This document shows positions 54,333-62,537 of a stretch of DNA of 64,000 nt, in pieces (within the stretch, counting starts at the first letter, position 1; each line of letters begins with the position of its first letter). The notes under the pieces are model-generated. The model did no database searches, was not told the origin of the DNA, and was given only the letters and a program-made list of their open reading frames with translations. Origin of the DNA: Ancylobacter sp. SL191 (GTDB lineage Bacteria > Pseudomonadota > Alphaproteobacteria > Rhizobiales > Xanthobacteraceae). The position numbers and the translations under genes were made by a program. Location of the stretch: contig NZ_CP113056.1 of the NCBI RefSeq assembly GCF_026625645.1, positions 2,641,001 through 2,705,000 of the forward strand, written 5' to 3'.

Positions 54333-55331
54333 TCAGCGCGCCGGCAGGAGCTGTCCATCGGAGGATGGCAGCGAGCCGCCGTCCCAATGCAGGCGGATGC
54401 CGCGCCCGCCTTCGGCCTTCACCGCGTAGAGCGCCTGATCGGCCCGCTCGATCAGCACGGAGCGGATCTCGTCAAGAGCGGTGTTGGGCGGAATGAGCGA
54501 CAGGCAGGCCGCGCCGACACTGATGGACAGACGGGCGCCGGGAATGCTGGCATGCTCGATATCGAGCGCCTCCACCGCCTTGTGCAGGCTCTCCGCCACC
54601 TTGATGGCGCCGGCCGCGGCGGTGCCGGGCAGCACGACGATGAATTCCTCGCCGCCGAAGCGGGCGATCATATCGCCGGGACGGCGCAGCACGCCCTCCA
54701 TCACCTGGGCCACCGCGTGCAGCGTGTCGTCGCCGGCAAGATGGCCGTAGCGGTCATTGTACTTCTTGAAGTCGTCGATATCGACGAGGAGCACGGAGAG
54801 CGGCGCCTTTTCGCGCCGGCAGCGCAGGATTTCGCGCGGCAGCAGTTCCTCCAGCGCGTGGCGGTTCCACAGGCCGGTCAGCGCGTCGGTCGAGGCGGCC
54901 TCGGCAAGCCGGCGATTGGCCGCCTGCAATTCCCGGTTGGCGCTCTCCAGCCGCGTCTCCAGCCGCTTCTGCTCGGTGATCTCGGTGAGCGCGGCGCAGA
55001 TCGCAGTCACCGCCCCTGCCGCGTCGCGCAGGGGGCGGACGGCGACGATGAAGACGCGGCCGAACAGGCCGATTTCCTGCTGCGGTTCCTGCGCGCCCTG
55101 ATCGAAGGCGCCAAAGGTACGCTCGGCGGCCTCCATAACGATGGCCCCGAAGACATCGGCGACATAGCGTCCGGCCACATCGCCGCCGGGCGTCGGCACC
55201 ACATCGGCGAACTCGCGATTATGCGCGAGCACGCGCCCGTCCCGCCCGATGACGCAGGAGGCGATCGGGAAGTCCAGATAGATGCGTCGGAGGTCTTCGG
55301 CCGAGATGTGCGCGAGCATACCGCCGGACAT
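54333..55331 (-). CDS. PAS-GGDEF diguanylate cyclase
   Basis: 332-aa protein. A PAS domain (about 14-120; FPIASCVIGRDGRVLAHNREFADVVP) is linked through a coiled coil (LETRLESANRELQAANRRLAE) to a GGDEF domain (about 160-320) with active site FGGEEFIVVL and I-site RPGD. Both suggest an active, feedback-inhibited c-di-GMP synthase. No transmembrane segment. It is the second cyclase flanking the trehalose operon, 159 bp upstream of otsB on the same strand. Confidence 0.94.
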   Translation of the reverse strand: MSGGMLAHISAEDLRRIYLDFPIASCVIGRDGRVLAHNREFADVVPTPGGDVAGRYVADVFGAIVMEAAERTFGAFDQGAQEPQQEIGLFGRVFIVAVRPLRDAAGAVTAICAALTEITEQKRLETRLESANRELQAANRRLAEAASTDALTGLWNRHALEELLPREILRCRREKAPLSVLLVDIDDFKKYNDRYGHLAGDDTLHAVAQVMEGVLRRPGDMIARFGGEEFIVVLPGTAAAGAIKVAESLHKAVEALDIEHASIPGARLSISVGAACLSLIPPNTALDEIRSVLIERADQALYAVKAEGGRGIRLHWDGGSLPSSDGQLLPAR

Positions 55332-55632
55332 GAGAAGGAGGAATGAATGAAGGGGCGTTAACTATAGCAGGTGGTAACCGCGCTGCAATTGATGCGTGTC
55401 AAGGGCACCACGCTTTCTATCCATGGCCGTAGGGAAAGGTGGTGCCGGTCGGCGGACCGTCACGCGCCGCCGCTTGCCGCCCCGGCGTGGCGAACGAGCC
55501 GGGCGCGCCTGCGGCCTTGCCGCTCGCGGGCGCGCAGTTTACATAGCGGCCGACCCAATTCATCTCGTCGCAGGGCCCGTCGCCGGAAGGCGCCGCGCGT
55601 CCCCCACGCGCCACACGCTCAGGATCTGGCAC
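55332..55632. other. Intergenic region between the PAS-GGDEF gene and ettA
   Basis: 301 bases between divergent genes. No gene with ribosome site and recognisable product is present, though one frame runs open into ettA. Promoters for both genes must lie here; I could not place -35/-10 boxes reliably. Confidence 0.5.
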
Positions 55633-57288
55633 ATGGCTTCCTATCAGTACGTCTACCACATGCACGGCATGTCCAAGGCCTATCCGGGCGGCAAGAAGGT
55701 GCTCGACAACGTTCACCTGTCCTTCTACCCGACGGCCAAGATCGGCATTCTCGGCCCGAACGGCTCGGGTAAGTCGACGCTGCTCAAGATCATGGCCGGC
55801 ATCGACAAGGATTTCTCCGGCGAGGCCTGGGTCGCCGAAGGCGCCCGCGTCGGCTACCTGCCGCAGGAGCCGCAGCTCGACCCGACCCTCTCGGTGCGCG
55901 AGAACGTCATGCTCGGCGTCGCCAAGCAGAAGGCGATCATCGACCGCTACAACGAACTCGCCATGAACTATTCCGAAGAGACCGCGGACGAGATGACCGC
56001 GCTCCAGGACGAGATCGAAGGCCAGGGCCTGTGGGATCTCGACAGCAAGATCGACCAGGCGATGGACGCGCTCGGCTGCCCGGAAGAGGGCTCCGACGTC
56101 GCCAAGCTCTCGGGCGGCGAGCGCCGCCGCGTCGCGCTGTGCCAGCTCCTGCTCTCGCAGCCGGAACTGCTGCTGCTCGACGAGCCGACCAATCATCTCG
56201 ACGCCGAGACCACCAACTGGCTCGAAGGCCATCTGCGCAACTATCCGGGCGCGATCCTGATCGTTACCCATGACCGCTACTTCCTCGACAATGTGACCGG
56301 CTGGATCCTCGAGCTCGATCGCGGCCGCGGCATCCCCTATGAGGGCAACTATTCCTCCTGGCTGGCGCAGAAGACCAAGCGCATGCAGCAGGAGAATCGC
56401 GAGGACGAGGCCCGCCAGCGCGCGCTGGCCGCCGAGCAGGAATGGATCGCGGCGAGCCCCAAGGCCCGCCAGGCCAAGAACAAGGCGCGTATCCAGCGCT
56501 ATGACGATCTGGTCAAGAAGGCCTCCGAGAAGGCGCCGACCACCGCGCAGATCGTCATCCCGGTGTCCGAGCGCCTCGGCAACAACGTCATCGAGTTCAA
56601 CGGCCTCACCAAGTCGTTCGGCGACAAGCTGCTGATCGACAATTTGTCCTTCAAGCTGCCGCCGGGCGGCATTGTCGGCGTCATCGGGCCGAACGGCGCG
56701 GGCAAGACCACGCTGTTCCGCATGATCAACGGGCTGGAGACGCCCGATGCCGGCACCATCACCGTCGGCGACAGCGTGCAGCTCGGCTATGTCGACCAGA
56801 ACCGCGACGCGCTGGATGACCGCAAGACCGTCTGGGAGGAAATCTCCGGCGGCAATGAGGTGCTCTATCTCGGCAAGCGCGAGATCAACTCGCGTGCCTA
56901 TTGCGGTGCCTTCAACTTCAAGGGCGGCGACCAGCAGAAGAAGGTCAACATGCTCTCGGGCGGTGAGCGCAACCGCGTGCATCTCGCCCGTATCCTCCAG
57001 CAGGGCGCCAACGTCCTCCTGCTCGACGAGCCGACCAACGATCTCGACGTCGAGACGCTGCGCGCGCTGGAAGAGGCGCTGGAAGATTTCGCCGGCTGCG
57101 CGGTCATCATCTCGCATGACCGCTTCTTCCTCGACCGCATCGCCACCCACATGCTCGCCTTCGAGGGCGAGGGCCATGTCGAATGGTTCGAGGGCAACTT
57201 CCACGACTATGAGGAAGACAAGAAGCGCCGCCTCGGCGTCGACGAGATCATCCCGCACCGGATGAAGCACAAGAAGCTGACGCGCTGA
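55633..57288 (+). CDS. ettA: Energy-dependent translational throttle protein EttA (ABC-F)
   Basis: 551-aa ABC-F protein that acts at the ribosomal E site to gate the first steps of elongation according to ATP level. Two ABC domains: Walker A GPNGSGKST with signature LSGGERRRVALCQLL and LLLLDEPTNHLDAET, then GPNGAGKTT with LSGGERNRVHLARIL and LLLDEPTNDLDVET. The linker and the C-terminal IIPHRMKHKKL are typical. The start MASYQYVYHMHGMSKAYPGGK is the family N-terminus. Confidence 0.96.
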   Translation: MASYQYVYHMHGMSKAYPGGKKVLDNVHLSFYPTAKIGILGPNGSGKSTLLKIMAGIDKDFSGEAWVAEGARVGYLPQEPQLDPTLSVRENVMLGVAKQKAIIDRYNELAMNYSEETADEMTALQDEIEGQGLWDLDSKIDQAMDALGCPEEGSDVAKLSGGERRRVALCQLLLSQPELLLLDEPTNHLDAETTNWLEGHLRNYPGAILIVTHDRYFLDNVTGWILELDRGRGIPYEGNYSSWLAQKTKRMQQENREDEARQRALAAEQEWIAASPKARQAKNKARIQRYDDLVKKASEKAPTTAQIVIPVSERLGNNVIEFNGLTKSFGDKLLIDNLSFKLPPGGIVGVIGPNGAGKTTLFRMINGLETPDAGTITVGDSVQLGYVDQNRDALDDRKTVWEEISGGNEVLYLGKREINSRAYCGAFNFKGGDQQKKVNMLSGGERNRVHLARILQQGANVLLLDEPTNDLDVETLRALEEALEDFAGCAVIISHDRFFLDRIATHMLAFEGEGHVEWFEGNFHDYEEDKKRRLGVDEIIPHRMKHKKLTR

Positions 57289-57295
57289 TCGCTTA

Positions 57296-57589
57296 TCACG
57301 GGATGAGCAGAGGCTCGTAATCCATGGCGCCGTGCAGGATGTGAATGATCTGCACGGCGTCCGCCTCGACCCGGAAGAAGATCAGATAATTGCCGTGCAC
57401 ACAGCGGCGGATGCCCGCCGCCGCGAAACGCGGCACCAGCGGGTAGGCCTCCGGTGTCGCCCCGATGCGCGCGGCATGGGCGCGCAGTTCCCGCACGAAG
57501 GCGAGGGCGCGCGCGGGGCTGTCGGCGGCGATGTGGTCGCCGATGCGTTCCAGATCGGCCTCGGCCTGCGCCGTGATGAGGACGATCAT
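57296..57589 (-). CDS. parE: ParE/RelE family toxin
   Basis: 97-aa protein of the ParE toxin fold: IVLITAQAEADLERIGDHIAADSPARALAFVRELRAHAARIG, GIRRCVHGNYLIFFRVEADAVQIIHILHGAMDY. ParE toxins poison gyrase; RelE relatives cut mRNA, and the partner below points to ParE. Its start overlaps the antitoxin stop by 4 bp, the antitoxin coming first. Confidence 0.93.
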   Translation of the reverse strand: MIVLITAQAEADLERIGDHIAADSPARALAFVRELRAHAARIGATPEAYPLVPRFAAAGIRRCVHGNYLIFFRVEADAVQIIHILHGAMDYEPLLIP

Positions 57590-57849
57590 TCGTCGGTCGT
57601 GTCGACCATCGCCGCGTATTTCGCTTCGAGCCGCCCGAGCACATCGGCGGCGGGCGAGGCCCGGCCGGCCTGTGCTTCTTCCAGCCCCCGCGCCAGCGCT
57701 GCCTCCAGCGTCGCCACGCGCAGCTCGCGCTCCTGCAATAGCCGCACGCCCTCGCGCAGCACCTCGCTTTTGGAATGGTAGCGGCCCGAGGACACGAGCC
57801 GGTTCACATAGGTCTCAAGCTGCGGGCCGAGTTCGGCACTGATCGCCAT
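57586..57849 (-). CDS. parD: ParD family antitoxin
   Basis: 87-aa antitoxin. The N-terminal ribbon-helix-helix (ISAELGPQLETYVNRLVSSGRYHSKSEVLREGVRLLQERE) binds DNA, and the acidic C-terminal tail wraps the toxin. It precedes parE with a 4-bp overlap. A palindrome lies about 35 bp upstream. Likely represses its own promoter together with the toxin. Confidence 0.93.
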   Translation of the reverse strand: MAISAELGPQLETYVNRLVSSGRYHSKSEVLREGVRLLQERELRVATLEAALARGLEEAQAGRASPAADVLGRLEAKYAAMVDTTDE

Positions 57850-57882
57850 GGCGTCCTCCGTTTGCGTCAGTCTATCCCGCCA

Positions 57883-57893
57883 ATAACAGTTAT
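57883..57893 (-). promoter_or_regulatory. Palindrome upstream of parD
   Basis: ATAAC-A-GTTAT is a perfect 11-bp palindrome starting 34 bp before the parD start codon. ParD-type RHH proteins bind short palindromes in their own promoter, so this is the natural operator candidate. Confidence 0.5.
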
Positions 57894-57963
57894 CGAATCA
57901 AATCTGCGCGGCGGTGTCGTGGTCGGGTGGTGCGGGCGGCGCCGGATCGGCTAGTTAGGTGCC

Positions 57964-59184
57964 ATGACGCACATCCGCATGATGCTGATCGCCGGGCTGG
58001 CGGTTCTCGCCTCCACTTCCGCCCATGCCGACCCCGCCTTCGACCGCTGGCTGGCGGCGCAGTGGCCGGCGGCGCAGGCGATGGGGATTTCCCGCGCCAC
58101 CTTCGAGCGCGAAACGCGCGGGCTGGAGCCGGACCTCTCGCTGCCCGACCTCGCTCTGCCCGGCAAGCCGAAGGCGCCGGACCGGCAGGCCGAGTTCGTC
58201 CAGACGCCCGCCACCTATGTCTCCGACAAGGCCATCGCCACCTATGCCGCGCGCGGCCGGGCGCTGGCCAGGCAATATGGCCCGCAGCTTGCCGCGCTGG
58301 AAAAGCGTTTCGGCGTGCCGGGCCCGATCCTGCTCGCCATCTGGGCGCGCGAGACCTCCTATGGCGGGGCCAAGCTCGACCGCGACGCGTTGCGCGTGCT
58401 GGCGACGCAGGCCTATGTCGGCCGCCGCAAGGACGAGTTCCGCGCCGAATTCCTCGCCGCGCTGAAGATCCTCGACGAGGGTCATGTGGCGCGCGCGCAG
58501 ATGAAGAGCTCCTGGGCCGGCGCCATGGGCCTCACCCAGTTCATGCCGACCGGCTATCTGACCTATGGCGTCGATCTCGACGGCGACGGCACCGCCAATA
58601 TCTGGACTGATGTGCCGGAGGCGCTCGCTGCCACGGCGAGCCTGCTCAAGGAGAAGGGCTGGCAGCCCGGCAAGCGCTGGGCCTATGAAATCACGGTGCC
58701 TCAGGGCTTCGACTGCACGCTGGCCGAGCCCGAGACGCGGCTTCCCATCGGCGAGTGGCTGAAGCGCGGGGTGAGGATCGCCGATGGCCGCCGCGTGCCG
58801 CCCGCCGCGCTGAAGGACGAGGCCTCGATCATCATGCCCGCCGGGCCCTATGGGCCGGCCTTCCTGACGCCCGACAATTATTTCGTGCTGAAGAGCTACA
58901 ACTTCGCCGATCTCTACGTGCTCTATGTCGGCCACCTCGCCGATCGCATCGAGGACGACAAGCCCTTCGCGCAGGGCTGGAAGGACATCGCGCTGGTGAA
59001 GACCGCCGATCTCGAATTCATGCAGAAGGTGCTGACGCGCGAGGGCTTCTACGCCGACAAGATCGACGGCAAGGCCGGCATGAAGACCCGCTCGGCGCTC
59101 GGCGCCTATCAGAAGGCGAAGGGCCTGCCGGTGGATTGCTGGCCGGACGCGGCGGTGCTCGCCCATATGAGGAAGGGCGGGTAG
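57964..59184 (+). CDS. Lytic murein transglycosylase (MltB-like)
   Basis: 406-aa periplasmic enzyme that cleaves peptidoglycan glycan chains to 1,6-anhydro ends. Signal peptide 1-23 (STSAHA). The SLT-like domain has FGVPGPILLAIWARETSYGG with the catalytic Glu in ARETSYG, and SWAGAMGLTQFMPTGYL. A C-terminal peptidoglycan-binding domain (GFYADKIDGKAGMKTRSALGAYQKAKGL, about 355-395) follows. No lipobox, so it is soluble. Confidence 0.94.
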   Translation: MTHIRMMLIAGLAVLASTSAHADPAFDRWLAAQWPAAQAMGISRATFERETRGLEPDLSLPDLALPGKPKAPDRQAEFVQTPATYVSDKAIATYAARGRALARQYGPQLAALEKRFGVPGPILLAIWARETSYGGAKLDRDALRVLATQAYVGRRKDEFRAEFLAALKILDEGHVARAQMKSSWAGAMGLTQFMPTGYLTYGVDLDGDGTANIWTDVPEALAATASLLKEKGWQPGKRWAYEITVPQGFDCTLAEPETRLPIGEWLKRGVRIADGRRVPPAALKDEASIIMPAGPYGPAFLTPDNYFVLKSYNFADLYVLYVGHLADRIEDDKPFAQGWKDIALVKTADLEFMQKVLTREGFYADKIDGKAGMKTRSALGAYQKAKGLPVDCWPDAAVLAHMRKGG

Positions 59185-59232
59185 GGGACGGTCCCGCGTG
59201 TCCCGGACGCCTGTAGCGTCAGCGGAAGGCGA

Positions 59233-59363
59233 GCCGGGATCCAGCGGAAGACTCGCGTAGCGGCTGAATTCCTGTGGCGTCCCCGACCGCTCACCCTCCC
59301 ACGCGCAGCGTGTGACGACCGCCAATGCTGACGCCTGCGGCGGAGTCTCCCCTGGATCCCGGC
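59233..59363. repeat. Imperfect inverted repeat, REP-like
   Basis: GCCGGGATCCAG (59233-59244) returns inverted as CTGGATCCCGGC (59352-59363), separated by 107 bp between convergent transglycosylase and beta-lactamase genes. Such 'CCGGGATCCAG' units resemble interspersed palindromes common in alphaproteobacterial genomes. Other copies were not seen in this window. Confidence 0.4.
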
Positions 59364-59417
59364 GCGGCGCTTCGCCTTCGGCTCCGCTGGGCCGGGAAAC
59401 GGTGGGCTGCCGCGCCC

Positions 59418-60266
59418 CTACTTCCCCGCCAGCGCGTCGAGCGTGGCCGGCAGCGTGCTGAGCAGCGCGTCGCGGGCGCGCACGCTGGTGGGCGTCTCCT
59501 GCCGGGTGGCATCGCGGTCGAGGCGGGCAAAGATCAGCGTGCGGCCCTGTTTGCTCGCCCAGCCGACATACCAGCCATAGGGCTGGCCGCGCACGGGGGC
59601 TCCCTTGGCATCGAGCCCGAAGCCCATGCCGGTCTTGCCGTGCACCGTCCAGCCGCCGACCTCGCCAAAGCGGATGATCGCGGCGGTCATCGCCACCGCC
59701 TGCGGCGACACCGGCAAGTCGCCACGCAGCATCCGCCCGAGGAAGGCCGCCTGCTCGCGCGGGGAGATGGCGAGCGAGGTAGAGAGCCAGGACCGGGTCA
59801 GCCCGTCCTCCTTTCCCCTCGTGCCCGAGACATCCTCATTGCCGTAGCCGAAGCCGGTCACGTAGCGCCGGAAGCGCTGCGTGCCGAGCTTGCCGGTGAT
59901 CTCCTGCGAGTACCAGACGACGGATTCCTTCATCCAGTAGCTCGGGTCGGTGTCGCGCTTCCACTCCGCGCGCCAGTCGGCGAAGCCCGGCTTGAACGAC
60001 CAGACGGGCGCGTGCGCATCGGTGAGGATGCCGGCATCATAGCCCATCAGCGCGATCGGGATCTTGAAGGTCGAGGCCGGCGTCACGCGCCCGGCGCAGC
60101 CCGGCCCTTCCTCGCTCAGCACCGTGCCGCTGGAGGCCTCCGCGATGAGCGTGCAGAGCGTCGCCGCCTTCGCGGGGGCGGCGAGGCCGGCGAGGGCGAG
60201 TGCCGCAAGAGCGGTGGCGAACAGGCGGGGGCGGGCAGGCAGGGCGTGACGGGTCACGGGGCACAT
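59418..60266 (-). CDS. Class D (OXA-type) beta-lactamase
   Basis: 282-aa periplasmic serine beta-lactamase-like enzyme. A signal peptide (about 1-35, ending PAKAA) is followed by motif PASTFKIPIALMG (nucleophile Ser in STFK, Lys to be carboxylated), SVVWYS (SxV), YGN in GFGYGNED, and the KTG box in VHGKTGMG. All class D motifs are intact, so hydrolysis of penicillins is likely, though the gene could also be a non-resistance homologue. The start at 60266 or the GTG at 60257. Chromosomal; no transposon or integron nearby. Confidence 0.92.
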   Translation of the reverse strand: MCPVTRHALPARPRLFATALAALALAGLAAPAKAATLCTLIAEASSGTVLSEEGPGCAGRVTPASTFKIPIALMGYDAGILTDAHAPVWSFKPGFADWRAEWKRDTDPSYWMKESVVWYSQEITGKLGTQRFRRYVTGFGYGNEDVSGTRGKEDGLTRSWLSTSLAISPREQAAFLGRMLRGDLPVSPQAVAMTAAIIRFGEVGGWTVHGKTGMGFGLDAKGAPVRGQPYGWYVGWASKQGRTLIFARLDRDATRQETPTSVRARDALLSTLPATLDALAGK

Positions 60267-60414
60267 CCGGTGAAGCAGGGCGGGCACGAGACCATCGCCC
60301 TGTGGCGACAATCGGGTGCCGCAGCGGCAGAGACGGCGCAGGCACGCGGCCTCCACCGTTCCCGTCGCGCAAGCGCGAGCCTTCGCCGCTACCGCGGAGG
60401 TCTCGCCGTCGCCG

Positions 60415-61362
60415 CTACCGCGGCATGCGGCTGATGACGCGCAGATCCTTGCCGGCGCCGAGGTCGCGGGCGGAGAGCCAGAACACCTCGCCCTCGCTGT
60501 CCTCGGTGTCGAGCCAGAGGAAGGGCAGATGCGGGAACTCGGCTTCGAGGATGTCCCGGCCGGTGCCGATTTCGCAGACGATGCCGCCCTTGGCGGTGAG
60601 GTGCTTGGGCGCTTCCGTGAGGATGCGGCGGACGATGTCGAGCCCGTCCGGCCCGCCATCGAAGGCGAGCGACGGCTCGTGCCGGTATTCCGGCGGCAGG
60701 CTCGCCATGGCCTGCGCGTCGACATAAGGCGGGTTGGTGATGATGAGGTCGTAGAGCCGCCCGGTCAGCGGCCCGAACAGATCGCCCTCGATCAGGCTGA
60801 CCCGCGCGCCCAGCTCATGCTCGGCGACATTCTCGGCGGCGAGCTCCAGCGCCTTGGGCGAGAGGTCCACCGCGTCGACCTGCGCCTGGTCGAAGGTCAT
60901 GGCGGCGAGAATGGCGAGGCACCCCGAGCCGGTGCACAGGTCCAGCACCCGGCCGACCGCATCCGGGTCTTCGATCAGCGAGAAGCTGTGGCCGCCGGCG
61001 AACAGGTCGCCCGCCATCAGCTCGCCGATGAAGGAGCGCGGCACGATGGCGCGCTTGTCGCTCTTGAACGGCACGCCGCGAATATAGGTGCGCCCGAGCA
61101 GATAGGCCGCTGGCTCGCGCGTGGCGCAGCGCCGGTCGATCAGGTCGGCGAGGCGCGCACGCTCGTCGCTGACGAGGCGGGCGTCCAGCCAGGGGGTGAG
61201 ATCATCAACCGGCAGGCTCAGCGCCTCGAGCACGATGAAGGCGGCTTCGTCGAGCGCCGTCGTGGTGCCATGGCCGAAGGCCAGCTCCGCCTTGTTGAAG
61301 CGGCTCACCGCGTAGCGCACGAAATCCCGTACCGTCCTGAGCTCGTCGGCTGCCGCCATCAT
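60415..61362 (-). CDS. prmB: 50S ribosomal protein L3 glutamine methyltransferase PrmB
   Basis: 315-aa HemK-type methyltransferase that methylates a Gln in ribosomal protein L3. The N-terminal helical domain (TVRDFVRYAVSRFNKAELAFGHGT) is followed by the SAM domain with VLDLCTGSGCLAIL and the substrate motif NPPY (IITNPPYVDAQAMASLPPEY), whose PrmB-specific context is seen. Start ATG at 61362 after GGGAGACG; ATG at 61359 also possible. Confidence 0.95.
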   Translation of the reverse strand: MMAAADELRTVRDFVRYAVSRFNKAELAFGHGTTTALDEAAFIVLEALSLPVDDLTPWLDARLVSDERARLADLIDRRCATREPAAYLLGRTYIRGVPFKSDKRAIVPRSFIGELMAGDLFAGGHSFSLIEDPDAVGRVLDLCTGSGCLAILAAMTFDQAQVDAVDLSPKALELAAENVAEHELGARVSLIEGDLFGPLTGRLYDLIITNPPYVDAQAMASLPPEYRHEPSLAFDGGPDGLDIVRRILTEAPKHLTAKGGIVCEIGTGRDILEAEFPHLPFLWLDTEDSEGEVFWLSARDLGAGKDLRVISRMPR

Positions 61363-61509
61363 CGTCTCCCTGTCGATCCCTGAGGTGCAGCACGCCCCGC
61401 CGTGGAAAGCAAGGCCGCCGGCCGGCGCCGGTCTCCCCATCCCCGCCACGGGCCTTGTGTTCGCCCGGCCGGAATGGCTAGGAACAGGGATCAGCGGAAA
61501 GGACACGCC

Positions 61510-61794
61510 ATGGCGAACGCGGCAGACGACGAAATCACCCTGGTGGTCGACCGCGCGGTGGCGGTCGTGCTGTTCGAGTTCCTGTCCCGCACGGTGGATG
61601 ACGCCGATGGCGAGGCACTGGCGGATTTCATCGAGGACGAGGCGGAAGTGCCCGCGCTCTGGGCCCTGCTCGCCGGGCTGGAGAGCGTGCTCACCGAGCC
61701 GATGGCCGAGGATTACGAGCGCAAGGTTCTCGCCGCCCGCGAGGCGGTGATGAAGCGCTTCGGCGGCGCCTTCTCCGGCAAGGGCGAAGACTGA
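61510..61794 (+). CDS. Hypothetical small acidic protein
   Basis: 94-aa acidic protein (MANAADDEITLVVDRAVAVVLFEFLSR...). It has a predicted helix bundle without membrane segment, ends KRFGGAFSGKGED, and has no clear domain. It lies between prmB (divergent) and the O-methyltransferase gene, 40 bp ahead of the latter. A plausible ribosome site AAAGGA precedes the ATG. Function unknown. Confidence 0.7.
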   Translation: MANAADDEITLVVDRAVAVVLFEFLSRTVDDADGEALADFIEDEAEVPALWALLAGLESVLTEPMAEDYERKVLAAREAVMKRFGGAFSGKGED

Positions 61795-61834
61795 GCCCCA
61801 CCCCGAGCCTGCACCCTCGATACAGGAGGCCGTG

Positions 61835-62515
61835 ATGGCCGATGCTTCCGATCCCGCGCTGTGGCAGGCGGTGGACGACTACATCGTCGATCACCTGCTT
61901 CCCGCCGATCCGGTTCTCGACGGCGCGCTGGCGGCGAGCGAGGCGGCGGGTCTGCCGGCGATCAATGTCGCGCCGACGCAAGGCAAGCTGCTTCACCTGC
62001 TCGCCCGCATGGCTGGCGCGCGCCGCATCCTCGAGATCGGCACGCTGGGCGGCTATTCGACGATCTGGCTTGCCCGCGCCCTGCCGGAGGGCGGGCGGCT
62101 GGTGACGCTGGAATATGCCGAGGCCCATGCCCGCGTCGCCCGCGCTAATATCGCGGCGGCGGGGCTGACCGAGACGGTCGAGCTGCGGGTCGGGGCGGCG
62201 GTGGACAGCCTCGCGGCGCTGGAGGCGGAAGGCGCCGGGCCGTTCGACCTCATCTTCATCGACGCGGACAAGCCGAGCAACCCGCTCTATCTCGCCGCCG
62301 CCCTGCGGCTCTCGCGGCCGGGCACGGTGATCGTCTGCGACAATGTGGTGCGGCGCGGGCAGGTGATCGACCCGGCGAGCGCGGATCCGCGCGTCGCCGG
62401 CATGCGTGAGACCTTCGCCATGCTGGCCCGCGAGCCGAGGCTCGATGCCACCGCGCTGCAGACGGTGGGCAGCAAGGGCTATGACGGCTTCGCCATCGCG
62501 CTGGTGAAGGGCTAG
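61835..62515 (+). CDS. O-methyltransferase (CCoAOMT-like)
   Basis: 226-aa SAM-dependent O-methyltransferase of the caffeoyl-CoA/catechol family. The SAM-binding motif is RILEIGTLGGYSTIWLARALPEGG (about 59-82), with the metal-binding FIDADKPSNPLYL and CDNVVRRG following. Start ATG at 61835, 5 bases after AGGAGG. Substrate unknown. It is probably cotranscribed with the small acidic protein upstream. Confidence 0.93.
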   Translation: MADASDPALWQAVDDYIVDHLLPADPVLDGALAASEAAGLPAINVAPTQGKLLHLLARMAGARRILEIGTLGGYSTIWLARALPEGGRLVTLEYAEAHARVARANIAAAGLTETVELRVGAAVDSLAALEAEGAGPFDLIFIDADKPSNPLYLAAALRLSRPGTVIVCDNVVRRGQVIDPASADPRVAGMRETFAMLAREPRLDATALQTVGSKGYDGFAIALVKG

Positions 62516-62537
62516 GGCGTCAGCGGCCGACCGGCGC

